Positions 17,836 to 27,000 are shown, counted from the first letter of the stretch. The stretch: DNA of 64,000 nucleotides from Virgibacillus aidingensis (GCF_010994035.1 NZ_WIXN01000006.1:62001-126000); one strand, 5' to 3'. Numbers and translations are program-made. The notes: generated by a model from the letters alone, not told the origin.

Positions 17836-19698
17836 TTAATTTTCTGTCTCTACCGGTATGTCTGTAATTCTCCAAGGCTGGGACCGCTCCATCTGGTTTT
17901 CGGAAATTTCATCTATCATGTTCCCTGGAACGGAAAGATCAACGGTAACACTTTCATCGCTCACCGCCGGCCAAATAACAGTGGAAGTAAAATAGCCATT
18001 TTCCCCCGGAGAACGCATGTAGCGTTCAGCAAGCGGGATAATATACTCCTCATCCTCTTCTGCTTGATCCATCCATCCTTCTGCATAACTTCCTTCTAAA
18101 GGGTCCAGGTAATAATCCAATGGATAATATCGTTGATTATTGTGTATAAGTGTTGGTGCATAAGCTGTATATTGACTAAAGCCAACAGTTTCATTGTCAT
18201 GCCATCCCCGTGCGCCTATTCGATTCCCAAAACCGTAAGTCAGGGCCGTATACTCCCCTTCTGCATTCTCTGTACTTTTCACTCTTATTCTTCCCACCAG
18301 CAAATCATCAATTTTGCGAATGGATTCGATCTCAATTTCTCCATCGTCCGTTTGAACCGACTCCGGATATGCTGCCACTTCACCCAAGGCTTCCGGTAAT
18401 TCTGCTCCCGTTTCCATTTCCACTTCCACTTCTTCTGCCGGCGGGGTAAAATGTAATTCCACCCGCCTGTTTTGTGCTCTTCCTTCCTCCGTGTCATTCT
18501 CTGTTATAGGATCATGAAAAGACGCTCCGCTTACAGCAACATCGAAATCTGACAGTCCCATTAATTCTTCCAGCTTCTCTCTTACTGCTGCCGCTCTGTC
18601 TTCTGAAAGCTTCTGGTTATAATCTTCTGTTCCTTCATTGTCTGTATGCCCGACAATTTCCAGTTTTCCGCCTTCTGCACCTGCAAGTTCTGCAGCCGCA
18701 GCTTCCAGCTCTTTATCTGCTTCGTCCATTAAATCAGAGGAGTCAAATTCAAACAGGACATCCGTAGAGAGCATTAAAGTAGCGTGTTCAATTTCATCAA
18801 TCCGGCTGACGGATGTCTCTACACTTTCCCGATAACTTTCTATCGGGAACACCCGAGCCTGAATTCTCTCGAAGTTTCCATCAAACGCTTCCGGTCCCCT
18901 GCTGTATTGGTTTAATTCACGTTCTATAATTTCTTCAATATCTGGAATCACTTGACTGTATACATCTTCTCTATCTTGATCTGATTCCATTTCTTCCAAT
19001 GCCTTCTCCATTTCTTCCATAGTAAGCATACGAAGTTCATCCCGGTCTATAACCGGAATATTTTCCATAACGCCCAGTCTTCTGAACATCACATGCACGG
19101 ACTCCGTTTCCGGCGCCGCAAATACACCAAAATATCGGGCAGGGCCGTGATTGCCTCCAAAAGTATATTGGCCCATGCGATTAAATTCGTCACCTACAAA
19201 CGTATACAAAGCCTGGGATTGATGGTCGTCCAATAATAGCACAGCCGGGTGGGATACTGTCATCTCCTGTGCATCAATCATGCGAATATCCAAGCCTTGC
19301 TGCGTACTGATTCCTTCCCCTGTTGACAATGCATGATTAAATAAGCTCGGAAATCCTACGGTCAAATCACTGTCCGTGTCCAACGTAACGGGCAGAATGG
19401 CTAAATCGCCATCACGTACGATCGGACCCAATTTACCATGTACCTCATAACTTTCTCCCTTATCGGAGTGCCACAATTCCTGCTGGATTGGTATGGACAT
19501 ATCCACCAATCCTTCCCCGTCATTTCCCGCTGTTTCTGCCTCTTCAGCTTCGGGCTCTTCATTGTATGTATTTTCGGCAGTCTCTGTTTCTTCCCGGTCT
19601 GTTTTTTCCGCTTGTGCTTCTTCGTCAGCATTATTTTCATTGCAAGCGGCTAACAACAGCACCAAGCCAAATAATGCTATTAATCTTTTTTTCATCAT
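17836..19698 (-). CDS. Lipoprotein with an OmpA-type peptidoglycan-binding domain
   Basis: 620 residues from the ATG at 19698 (GAGGAGACGAG upstream). The signal peptide ends in lipobox LLAAC, then an acidic linker. About residues 320-430 form an OmpA C-terminal domain: DVLFEFDSSDLMDEA, the DAP-contact segment VGHTDNEGTEDYNQKLSEDR AAAV and the arginine of RAQNRRVEL. The parts before and after it (an N-terminal ~300-residue beta-rich region and a C-terminal ~180-residue region) are not recognised. The domain suggests a lipoprotein tied both to the membrane and to meso-DAP peptidoglycan. OmpA-domain lipoproteins occur in Gram-positives but are uncommon in this form. Confidence 0.82.
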   Translation of the reverse strand: MMKKRLIALFGLVLLLAACNENNADEEAQAEKTDREETETAENTYNEEPEAEEAETAGNDGEGLVDMSIPIQQELWHSDKGESYEVHGKLGPIVRDGDLAILPVTLDTDSDLTVGFPSLFNHALSTGEGISTQQGLDIRMIDAQEMTVSHPAVLLLDDHQSQALYTFVGDEFNRMGQYTFGGNHGPARYFGVFAAPETESVHVMFRRLGVMENIPVIDRDELRMLTMEEMEKALEEMESDQDREDVYSQVIPDIEEIIERELNQYSRGPEAFDGNFERIQARVFPIESYRESVETSVSRIDEIEHATLMLSTDVLFEFDSSDLMDEADKELEAAAAELAGAEGGKLEIVGHTDNEGTEDYNQKLSEDRAAAVREKLEELMGLSDFDVAVSGASFHDPITENDTEEGRAQNRRVELHFTPPAEEVEVEMETGAELPEALGEVAAYPESVQTDDGEIEIESIRKIDDLLVGRIRVKSTENAEGEYTALTYGFGNRIGARGWHDNETVGFSQYTAYAPTLIHNNQRYYPLDYYLDPLEGSYAEGWMDQAEEDEEYIIPLAERYMRSPGENGYFTSTVIWPAVSDESVTVDLSVPGNMIDEISENQMERSQPWRITDIPVETEN

Positions 19699-19880
19699 CA
19701 CTCGTCTCCTCATCTGGTAGTAAAAAAAGAGAATGAATGAGTTCCCGGTTTTTCTCTCAGTAACCAAGCCGTTAACTCATCAGTTCAATTGGGTTGGGGA
19801 TGTTATTTTTTAAAAATTAATAAAATGAAATCCTTATTTAGTATACCCTGCCTGCGTGAAATTGTAAAAAGCTATTACAA

Positions 19881-19912
19881 CAAAAAAGCACAGAATTAAA
19901 TCTGTGCTTTTA
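19881..19912 (-). terminator. Terminator after the PfpI/DJ-1 gene
   Basis: Stem AAAAGCACAGA / TCTGTGCTTTT with a T run on the minus strand, about 75 bp downstream of the stop. Confidence 0.75.
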
Positions 19913-19986
19913 AGGTTTATTGTATATTTAATAGTTTAATCGTATACCAAAAGATACCCTCCCCAAATGGAGAGATTTCCTTTTCA

Positions 19987-20502
19987 TTAATTTAATACAT
20001 TTAACGCTTCCTTCTTAAATGCCGGAAGGTCGTCCGGTCTGCGGCTTGTTACCAATTGATCCTGACAAACGACAACTTCTTCATCTTTGACATCCGCACC
20101 GGCATATTCCATATCGACACGAATGGACTTAAACCCTGTAGCTGTTCTGCCTTCCAGTGCTTTTGCAGTAATTAACAGCTGCGGTCCATGACATAAGGTA
20201 ACGACCGGCTTTTTCTCATCCATAAAATGCTTGGCAAACTCCACGAAACGATCATCTGCACGCAGCATATCCGGGGAAAATCCTCCCGGAATAAACAATG
20301 CATCGAAGTCCTGTGGATCGACATTGTCAATGCCTTCATCAATGTTTACTTCTGCTTCATTATTTTTACCGGTCACTTTTGTGCCTTTTTCCTTTTCAAT
20401 CGTAATGACTTCATGCCCGGCATCCTGAAATGCCTTCGCAGGATCTGTATATTCCACGTCTTCAAACATATCTGTAATTACTGTTGCTATTTTTTTACCC
20501 AT
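19987..20502 (-). CDS. DJ-1/PfpI family protein (general stress protein 18-like)
   Basis: 171 residues of the class I glutamine amidotransferase-like DJ-1/PfpI fold. The nucleophile elbow is VVTLCHGPQLLI (Cys-His), with the preceding ALFIPGGFSPD and the acidic residue in the N-terminal DMFEDVEYTDPAKAF. This group (B. subtilis YfkM, PfpI) covers stress-related deglycases and proteases; the exact activity is unsettled. Start at 20502 follows GAAAGGAGCC. It lies 85 bp downstream of a MerR-type regulator in the same orientation. Confidence 0.88.
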   Translation of the reverse strand: MGKKIATVITDMFEDVEYTDPAKAFQDAGHEVITIEKEKGTKVTGKNNEAEVNIDEGIDNVDPQDFDALFIPGGFSPDMLRADDRFVEFAKHFMDEKKPVVTLCHGPQLLITAKALEGRTATGFKSIRVDMEYAGADVKDEEVVVCQDQLVTSRRPDDLPAFKKEALNVLN

Positions 20503-20586
20503 TTCATATCGGCTCCTTTCTTCTGGGTGTACATTACTTGTTTTACCTTTTTTATCATGTGTAAAACGTGAAAGGAGCATCTCACA

Positions 20587-21354
20587 TCAATTATTTTTGG
20601 AGCCGGTATAAATTAAAATAGCATCGCGCAAAAATGTTGCCGCGCCATTTGCAGCTTTGTCATAATAAGCGGAAAAACGCTCATCAGCCACATACATTTC
20701 CGCAAGTCCTGCATGGGCTTCTTTGGAATAGCTGCTCCAGGAGTACATGAGCCAATTTTTATGCTTGGCAGCTAATTCCTGTGCTTCATCCGAGGCCGGG
20801 TCTTCTGTTTTTACCAGATGTGCCAGCGTGGACAGAATTTCTTTTTCCAGCTCTTTCATCTTGTTAAAGTCCGCTTCTGTCATGTTCCGAAGTTTAGCAT
20901 TACTGGCATCAATCATATCATCCCCGTATTTTTTGCGAATTTCCTTTCCGTAGTTTTCCTCATTTTCTTCCACTAATTTTTCCTTAAATCCTTCAAATTT
21001 TTCTTTATCCTGCATGGGAACTCCTCCTTTTTTGCTTGCAATGGTTTTTTCTACCGTGTGGATCAATCTGTCCAATCGGGCACGCTTTTTTGCCAGTTTT
21101 TTGTAATGCTGCTGCAGTGCTTCTGTCTGGTCATACTCCGGGTCATGGATGATTTTACCGATCTCGTCCAGACTGACATCCAGTTCACGGAAAAATAATA
21201 TTTGCTGCAGCTGATCTACTTCCTTTTGCCCGTAAATTCGATAACCGGAAGAATTAATCTTTGCCGGTTTTAACAGGCCAATCTGGTCATAATAACGCAA
21301 GGTGCGGCCGCTGATCCCTGATAAATGGGCTAATTTCTGAACAGTATATTCCAT
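20587..21354 (-). CDS. MerR-family regulator with TipAS-type effector domain
   Basis: 255 residues. N-terminal MerR winged helix: YTVQKLAHLSGISGRTLRYY DQIGLLKPA and GYRIYGQKEVDQLQQI (residues 1-70), then a coiled coil. The C-terminal ~120 residues match the TipAS (antibiotic-recognition) domain, with MEKELEKEILSTLAHL-like and KNWLMYSWSSYSKEAHAGLAEMY segments; TipA-type proteins respond to thiopeptides. The effector here is unknown. The start at 21354 follows AGGAGGATG. Its own promoter is MerR-like, suggesting autoactivation. The PfpI gene is immediately downstream. Confidence 0.9.
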   Translation of the reverse strand: MEYTVQKLAHLSGISGRTLRYYDQIGLLKPAKINSSGYRIYGQKEVDQLQQILFFRELDVSLDEIGKIIHDPEYDQTEALQQHYKKLAKKRARLDRLIHTVEKTIASKKGGVPMQDKEKFEGFKEKLVEENEENYGKEIRKKYGDDMIDASNAKLRNMTEADFNKMKELEKEILSTLAHLVKTEDPASDEAQELAAKHKNWLMYSWSSYSKEAHAGLAEMYVADERFSAYYDKAANGAATFLRDAILIYTGSKNN

Positions 21355-21376
21355 ATGGCATCCTCCTGACATCATT

Positions 21377-21407
21377 ATCATAAACCTTTACGCAACGTAA
21401 AGGTCAA
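21377..21407 (-). promoter_or_regulatory. MerR-type promoter with long spacer and operator
   Basis: On the minus strand TTGACC (21407-21402) and TATGAT (21382-21377) are separated by 19 bp, the over-long spacing typical of MerR-activated promoters. The spacer carries a perfect 9-bp inverted repeat with a 3-bp centre, ACCTTTACG and CGTAAAGGT (21384-21404). It drives the MerR/TipAS gene itself. Confidence 0.88.
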
Positions 21408-21455
21408 TAAGAAATTTTCTTCTTTATAACGTGATCCTGCAATTATTTTTTGCAC

Positions 21456-21493
21456 AAAAAAATTGGTTTATCAAGTTTTGATAAACCAATTTC
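21456..21493 (-). terminator. Terminator after the BstA-like gene
   Basis: Long stem AAATTGGTTTATCAA / TTGATAAACCAATTT with a short loop and a T run on the minus strand. Confidence 0.85.
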
Positions 21494-21503
21494 TTAGAAA
21501 ATG

Positions 21504-22013
21504 CTATTTTGACAATGCTATTTTTATATGTTCCAGGTGATGCTCCTCATGCCAAGCTAATTTTGCCACCTTTGTTGCAACGGTTATTTTACCGTTAATC
21601 TCATGGGTAAAACTCCGGTCTAATTGATCTTCCGTTAAGCTGTTTCCCAATGATACGATGCGCTCATTGATACCTTCCAGCATTTTGATGGAACTTTCCA
21701 CCGGAAGCCCGGTATCCGGTTGAACAGCCCACTTGTCCTGGATAAAGTTTGGTACTGTCGGATTATCATCTGTTAAAGCCATTTTTAAACGCTGAAACAT
21801 GTTCATCTGGGAATCAGCTATATGGTGGACAAGCTGACGGACGTTCCAGCTGCCCTCACGGTAAGTTTTGCTTAATTCCTCCTCACTTAAACCGTCAACA
21901 GTTTCTCTTAACCGGGACGTATAGGTTTCGATTTGCTTTAACCATTCCTGAACATGATCAAGCGTTACCTTGTCAGGGACTTCCAGTTCACCTATCGGGA
22001 ATTTTGTATCCAT
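21504..22013 (-). CDS. DinB-fold metal-dependent protein, YfiT/BstA-like
   Basis: 169 residues of the DinB/YfiT four-helix bundle. The metal-binding histidines are visible in VRQLVHHIADSQMNMFQRLKM and at the C-terminus LAWHEEHHLEHI. B. subtilis YfiT (BstA) is a bacillithiol S-transferase; this protein resembles YfiT more than other DinB proteins by the sequence PIGELEVPDKVTLDHVQEWL at its start. The bacillithiol role is an inference from that family. Confidence 0.85.
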   Translation of the reverse strand: MDTKFPIGELEVPDKVTLDHVQEWLKQIETYTSRLRETVDGLSEEELSKTYREGSWNVRQLVHHIADSQMNMFQRLKMALTDDNPTVPNFIQDKWAVQPDTGLPVESSIKMLEGINERIVSLGNSLTEDQLDRSFTHEINGKITVATKVAKLAWHEEHHLEHIKIALSK

Positions 22014-22110
22014 TTCCAGCCCTCTTTTCTATGCTTTATTCATTATATTGTGGTATTACCTTATAATATATCCAATTGGCTTCGTGCTTGTAAACCAATT
22101 GGTATTACTA

Positions 22111-22149
22111 AAAAAACTTCCACCTTCTTATCCTGCAGGTGGAAGTTTT
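22111..22149 (-). terminator. Terminator after acsA
   Basis: Stem AACTTCCACCT / AGGTGGAAGTT followed by a T run on the minus strand, just past the acsA stop. Confidence 0.85.
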
Positions 22150-22165
22150 ATAACCATTTAATATT

Positions 22166-23881
22166 TTATTCTTCCAGCGTGGAAGTATCTCCTGTCGGAA
22201 GGCCAAGCTCCCACGATTTTAACAGGCGCCGCATAATCTTGCCGCTCCGTGTTTTTGGAATGGAATCTTTTACTTCCATTTCCCTTGGCGCAGCATGGGC
22301 ACTGAGGCCGGTTTTTACAAACTGCCTGACTTTTTCAAGCAATTCTTCTGATTCTTCATAGCCCTCATTCAAAGTGATGAAAGCTTTGACAATTTCTCCG
22401 CGTTCCGGATGCGGTTTTCCAATCACACCTGCTTCCGCTACCGCAGGATGTTCAATTAATTTACTTTCCACTTCAAACGGTCCAACCCGCTCCCCGGATG
22501 TATTGATTACATCATCCAGACGGCCCTGGAACCAGAAATAGCCATCTTCATCCTTATAAGCACTGTCGCCGGACACATACCAGCCATTAATAAAATAGCT
22601 CTCATATTTGCTTGGATTATTCCAGACAGCACGCATCATTGCCGGCCAGCCTTCTTTGATGGCCAGATTTCCCATTTGATTTGGCCCCAGTTCATTTCCT
22701 TCCTGGTCGACAATGGACGCTTCCACACCTGGGATTGGTTTTCCCATCGATCCGGAGCGAATTTCCATGGATGGGAAGTTTACAACCAGATGCGCTCCGG
22801 TTTCTGTCATCCACCAAGTATCGTGAATGCGGAGGCCGAATGCATCTAGTCCCCAAGTAATTACCTCCGGATTTAAAGGCTCTCCCACACTCAAAATATG
22901 ACGGAGGGAAGATAGATCGTGTTTTTTCACTGTTTCTTCCCCGGCACTTACCAATTTTCTGAGTGCTGTTGGCGCTGTATACCAAACGGTCACATTATAT
23001 TTATCCAGCGTTCCATACCAGTCATCTGGTGTAAAACGGCCGCCGCGAACGACATTCGTTACACCATGCAGCCATGGGGCAAAGATGCCGTAGCTTGTGC
23101 CTGTCACCCAGCCGGGGTCTGCAGTACACCAGTAAACATCATCTTCTTTTAAGTCAAGCACCCATTCTCCGGTGGCATATTGCTGAATCATCGCATTATG
23201 CACATGATAAATACCTTTTGGCTTTCCAGTGGAACCGGAAGTGTAGTGAATCAGCATGCCATCCTCCAAATCCACCCATTCAATGGAAAAATTGGTGGAC
23301 GCTGCTTCCATTTCCTTATAAAAATCAATATATTTTTCACCGTTTTCATCGTGATTTCCGACTAGTACTATCTTTTCCAGGTCAGGCAGTTCATCCTGCG
23401 GAACCCGGTATAGTAAATCAGGCGTAGTGATCAGCATTTTGGCTTCGCTGTCTTCCAGGCGATCACGCACTGCCTGCTCCATAAATGCTTCAAATAATGG
23501 TCCTGCAACAGCACCGGTTTTCATTATGCCAAAGAATGCAGCGTAAAACTCCGGACTTCTCGGCATGAATAAAAATACCCGGTCACCTTTTTGAATGTCG
23601 TATTTTTTGAGTACATTGGCAAACTGATTACTTTGATTCCGCAGTTCGCCGAATGTTACTTTTTCCTCCCTGTCCGGAGAGGAGTATAATAATGCCGCTT
23701 TATCTTTCTTATTGGGATCTTCTGCATGCCTGTCCACTGCTTCATGGGCCATATTTACTTTTCCTGTTTCATTCCATGAGAAATGCTTCTTCATATCCTC
23801 CCATGAAAAATTTTCCCGCAATTTTTCATAGTCTTTGAGATTATGATCCCCTTCTCTTGCCGGAATTTTTTGTGTCTCCAT
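22166..23881 (-). CDS. acsA: Acetyl-CoA synthetase (AMP-forming)
   Basis: 571 residues, the size of B. subtilis AcsA. It activates acetate to acetyl-CoA via acetyl-AMP. The adenylate-forming motif is YTSGSTGKPKGIYHVH, followed by DTWWMTETGAH, the GDSAYKDEDGYFWFQGR hinge region and the C-terminal PKTRSGKIMRRLL with the lysine that is acetylated in this family. GAGGTGATT precedes the ATG. A cre site overlaps the leader, fitting carbon catabolite control. Unlike B. subtilis there is no acuABC operon beside it. Confidence 0.94.
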   Translation of the reverse strand: METQKIPAREGDHNLKDYEKLRENFSWEDMKKHFSWNETGKVNMAHEAVDRHAEDPNKKDKAALLYSSPDREEKVTFGELRNQSNQFANVLKKYDIQKGDRVFLFMPRSPEFYAAFFGIMKTGAVAGPLFEAFMEQAVRDRLEDSEAKMLITTPDLLYRVPQDELPDLEKIVLVGNHDENGEKYIDFYKEMEAASTNFSIEWVDLEDGMLIHYTSGSTGKPKGIYHVHNAMIQQYATGEWVLDLKEDDVYWCTADPGWVTGTSYGIFAPWLHGVTNVVRGGRFTPDDWYGTLDKYNVTVWYTAPTALRKLVSAGEETVKKHDLSSLRHILSVGEPLNPEVITWGLDAFGLRIHDTWWMTETGAHLVVNFPSMEIRSGSMGKPIPGVEASIVDQEGNELGPNQMGNLAIKEGWPAMMRAVWNNPSKYESYFINGWYVSGDSAYKDEDGYFWFQGRLDDVINTSGERVGPFEVESKLIEHPAVAEAGVIGKPHPERGEIVKAFITLNEGYEESEELLEKVRQFVKTGLSAHAAPREMEVKDSIPKTRSGKIMRRLLKSWELGLPTGDTSTLEE

Positions 23882-23903
23882 CCAATCACCTCATTTTAAA
23901 GTT

Positions 23904-23918
23904 TGAAATCGATTACAA
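23904..23918 (-). promoter_or_regulatory. Catabolite-responsive element (CcpA cre) upstream of acsA
   Basis: TTGTAATCGATTTCA on the minus strand matches the cre consensus WTGNAANCGNWNNCW at every position, 23 bp upstream of the acsA start. B. subtilis acsA is known to be repressed by CcpA, so the same control is likely here. Confidence 0.8.
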
Positions 23919-24082
23919 AGATGCAAATCTTCCCCCGAAGCCTCCCCATGATGTCTGTTAAGGAAAGAAAGGCGATTGATCTGCCATGATGTAATTAAAT
24001 TATTCATATAATTTGTGAATTAGTTCCATTTTAGAACATTTTATGACATTTTTAAAGGAATAACTATAAAAAATATACATGT

Positions 24083-24160
24083 GGGACATGGGGACAGGTT
24101 TACTGTCCCAGTTATTTATTTTTTCAAAATTTGGGACGTGGAACCTGTCCCTGTGTCCCT
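24083..24160. repeat. Dispersed inverted repeat, family A copy 1
   Basis: Left arm GGGACATGGGGACAGGTTTA and right arm ACCTGTCCCTGTGTCCC around an AT-rich centre. The internal GGGACAG / CTGTCCC pairs as well. The same element occurs at 42.3, 43.1 and 43.9 kb. This copy lies at the left edge of the accessory island. Confidence 0.88.
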
Positions 24161-24302
24161 TAGTTTGTTAATATAAATGTACGGATAATGGATTGGCCGC
24201 AGTTCTTCAAGCTCAGCCAAAAATTAAAGTCCTTTTTTTAGGAGACAGCAATCAGTTGCGGTAACAATATTTTACTTTCAAACTATGGGGGGTGTGGGGC
24301 TT

Positions 24303-24737
24303 ATGAAGTTTCATGCAAACAAAGATATAACGTACCGAGTCCTGATTTGGACGTCAGCATTGCTATTTTTTGGACTTTCTGCGGGTCTCTTCATACCTGT
24401 TTATAATGAAGCCGGGTTGGCTGCAAGCTTAATTATCTCCCTTATATTGGGTATCAGCGGCTTGTTTATTTTGTGGTTTTGGTTCTGTACTTTTTATATA
24501 GTGACAAACCATGTTTTAATCATTTATTTTGGTCCCTTTAAACGTAAAATCCAACTAGATTCTATTAAAAAAATCGAAAAAACTTATGCACAAATAGCAT
24601 CCATCGCCCTCTCAAAAGAACGTTACTTTATATATTACAATACCTATGATTATACGATCATCGCACCTGAGGATATTGAAAAGTTTGTACAGTTTATTAA
24701 TGAGAGAAGATCAAATCCAGTTGAATTTTTAAAATAG
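24303..24737 (+). CDS. PH-domain membrane protein, YyaB-like
   Basis: 144 residues. Two N-terminal transmembrane segments (VLIWTSALLFFGLSAGLFIP and LAASLIISLILGISGLFILW) are followed by a bacterial PH-like domain (FYIVTNHVLIIYFGPFKRKI, then YIIAPEDIEKFVQFINER-like end). Such YyaB/SunI-like proteins are small membrane proteins of mostly unknown role; SunI gives sublancin immunity. A link to the bacteriocin island 0.7 kb away is only a possibility. Start: ATG at 24303 (MKFHANKD) after a G-rich stretch; ATG at 24285 would add six residues. Confidence 0.75.
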   Translation: MKFHANKDITYRVLIWTSALLFFGLSAGLFIPVYNEAGLAASLIISLILGISGLFILWFWFCTFYIVTNHVLIIYFGPFKRKIQLDSIKKIEKTYAQIASIALSKERYFIYYNTYDYTIIAPEDIEKFVQFINERRSNPVEFLK

Positions 24738-25461
24738 AATGATACCAAGACTTTGCGTTTCTCCAGAAAAAACGCGAAGAATCACGAATTAAGCAGATGG
24801 CGGTTATTTATTCATCCTGTATGGGAAGACATACTGCACTCATAGCGTCATTCTTTAATTATCCGCCCTTCTGCAACAGGATCCCCTTTTGCCGTTTTGT
24901 TTTCGAGCATTTTCACGAAGAGAACAAATTATTAATAAATAATCTGTTGGGAATTTGAAGAACCAGCCTTCCTTTATACCCTGCTTCACTTGAACATTTT
25001 CTTAACCTTGGATCTGCTGCGAATTCCCTATTTTTAAATAAAAAAGAATCCATTTCTGACAGGGTTAATGTACATCCACTAACCAACAGAAAGGATTCTC
25101 TTAATAGCTGCTTTACCGAAAATAACACGCTTCGTAAATGTGAATGGCCAATGATGAGTTTCCTCCATCGTTTGATACCGTAATGCTTAATGTTTTAAGA
25201 ACTTTATGATATTTAAGGGCTTGCATAAAAGTTGTTAAACACCCGAATCTTAAAGACGATAGAATAATCTGCTTTTCCTAACCAACTTTGTTTACACTAT
25301 TTTTTTAATCATACTACCAGTCAAGAAAATTAACAGACTTACAGGGAAGCTTAAAGCTTCACAAAAACTATGGATTAAATATTTTAAATAAAACTTTCAA
25401 ATTGAGATATTTTCTTGTACAATCTTTTTAGAAGTTAAATTAGTTTTAACTTAGGATACAG
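24738..25461. other. Intergenic region, possible decayed sequence
   Basis: About 720 bp. A 71-codon minus-strand frame (24913-25128) and short plus-strand frames here show no family resemblance and no good ribosome sites. I see no repeat or RNA gene. The base composition becomes more AT-rich towards the right, into the island. Confidence 0.5.
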
Positions 25462-25605
25462 CTATGCTTCAGTAACTACTTCCATTGGCTCCTGAAGACT
25501 GGCTTCGTGGATTTTCATTGGACCCGGTTCATCGGGGTCTCCTGCTAATTCGACTGGTGAAAGTAAAAAAGTTAACACCATTAATGACAAAATACTTTTT
25601 TTCAT
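25462..25605 (-). CDS. Putative secreted signalling peptide precursor
   Basis: A 47-codon gene too short for usual gene calls. It starts MKKSILSLMVLTFLLSPVEL, a Sec signal peptide (KK, then a hydrophobic core), and continues with an acidic, proline-containing tail AGDPDEPGPMKIHEASLQEP MEVVTEA. GAGGAGTG lies 5 bp before the ATG. It is divergent from, and 98 bp away from, a HTH-TPR regulator of the RNPP type. Small exported pro-peptides beside such regulators (PapR, NprX, Phr, SHP, AimP) are processed and re-imported to bind the TPR domain. That this one does so is inference; a short secreted protein of other function is the alternative. Confidence 0.65.
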   Translation of the reverse strand: MKKSILSLMVLTFLLSPVELAGDPDEPGPMKIHEASLQEPMEVVTEA

Positions 25606-25703
25606 TTTAACACTCCTCATTTAAAATTTTAAGATTGTATTATAATAATACCAAACTTTTTAGTAAATTTCAGTTTTAATTAAAAAATTTTGGAGGTTTT
25701 TTT

Positions 25704-26945
25704 ATGATCACTGGATCACTTATAAGAAATATGCGCAAAAAGAAGAAATTAACCCAACAAGAAGTGGCTTCTCAGTGTAATATATCAGTTGCAACACTCT
25801 CTAATATAGAAACCGGAAAAAATGTCAAAATAAAAGACCATGTCTTAAATTCACTTATCAATATTCTTGACATTGACAAAACAAATTTACAAAATCAAAA
25901 AGCTGATTGTCTGGATATGAAAAGAACACTTAAAAATCATTTAATCAGATCTTCAATAAATATTGAACAGTTAAATGAGTACCATGACGATCCCCACTTG
26001 GATATAGAGCAAAAGCTTGAACTTCTTCAAAAATACAACGATTTAAAGGAGTTTAAAATTGCAAAAGAATTAATTAAATCTATTAAAAAACACGCTCAAG
26101 ACAAGGAAAACTTAATCAAATGCCACATTGAAGAAAGTAAGATGCACATACACAATAAAAAATATCTGACAGGTTACAACGTCTTGAAAAAAATTGAAGA
26201 TATTGCTGAGTCTATAGAAGAAGATATTGAATTAAAGATCCGGTTCAAATATAACATGATCCTCTGTGAAGAAAAAATAGGAATACTTGCAAATCACTTA
26301 AATGACATAGATTCTCTTATAAGTTTAGCCCAATCAATTAACCATTATAGATATTTAACTATGTTATTAATAAAAAAGGCTATCTATTTACTAAATTCCC
26401 AAGAATACAAGTTGAGCATTAACACTTTTTTTGATGCCTTAAACAAAGCTTATAATATAGACGATAAACAGCTTATTTCAAAAATATGGCATAATCTTGG
26501 TTATATTTTGTACGAAAACTCGGAAAAACATGATGCACTCAAATGTTTTAAAGTGGCAAAAGAAATTAAACAAATGATAAATGACAGAGCTGAATTATTG
26601 AGAACCGAAATATTTATTATTGAACTTGACGAAAACGTTATCAACAAGAAACAAAACTACCTTGATTTAAAAAATGAATGCATGAGATTAAATCTCATTG
26701 AAGATTATTTCACTATAGTTGATAAACTCATTTCATTTGAAAGTAATGATCAAAATAAACTATCATTTTATATTAAAGCAATAAAAGAACTGGATGAGAA
26801 AATATGTGATGAGAGATCTATCCCTATATATATAGAAATTTCTAAAAGAACCAGGGTGTTGGATCCCAGGACATCGTATGAATACTTCATAAAAGCTCTG
26901 GAACTGAGGGATAAATATGAAATAAAAATTCCTATTCAACTATGA
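25704..26945 (+). CDS. HTH-TPR transcriptional regulator, RNPP-like
   Basis: 413 residues. An Xre-type helix-turn-helix spans residues ~1-60 (LIRNMRKKKKLTQQEVASQC NISVATLSNIETGKN). The rest is all-helical with TPR-like repeats (for example ISKIWHNLGYILYENSEKHD ALKCFKVAKEI). This is the build of PlcR, NprR, AimR and Rgg-like peptide-sensing regulators. TTTTGGAGG precedes the ATG. A 47-residue exported peptide gene is divergent upstream, and the lanthipeptide island follows. The obvious idea is peptide-dependent control of the island. Highly AT-rich, unlike flanking core genes. Confidence 0.85.
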   Translation: MITGSLIRNMRKKKKLTQQEVASQCNISVATLSNIETGKNVKIKDHVLNSLINILDIDKTNLQNQKADCLDMKRTLKNHLIRSSINIEQLNEYHDDPHLDIEQKLELLQKYNDLKEFKIAKELIKSIKKHAQDKENLIKCHIEESKMHIHNKKYLTGYNVLKKIEDIAESIEEDIELKIRFKYNMILCEEKIGILANHLNDIDSLISLAQSINHYRYLTMLLIKKAIYLLNSQEYKLSINTFFDALNKAYNIDDKQLISKIWHNLGYILYENSEKHDALKCFKVAKEIKQMINDRAELLRTEIFIIELDENVINKKQNYLDLKNECMRLNLIEDYFTIVDKLISFESNDQNKLSFYIKAIKELDEKICDERSIPIYIEISKRTRVLDPRTSYEYFIKALELRDKYEIKIPIQL

Positions 26946-27000
26946 CTGCTGCGTTTATCGGGATCATTGCCAACAGTCCGTCGCCCCAGTTATGTCCCTT

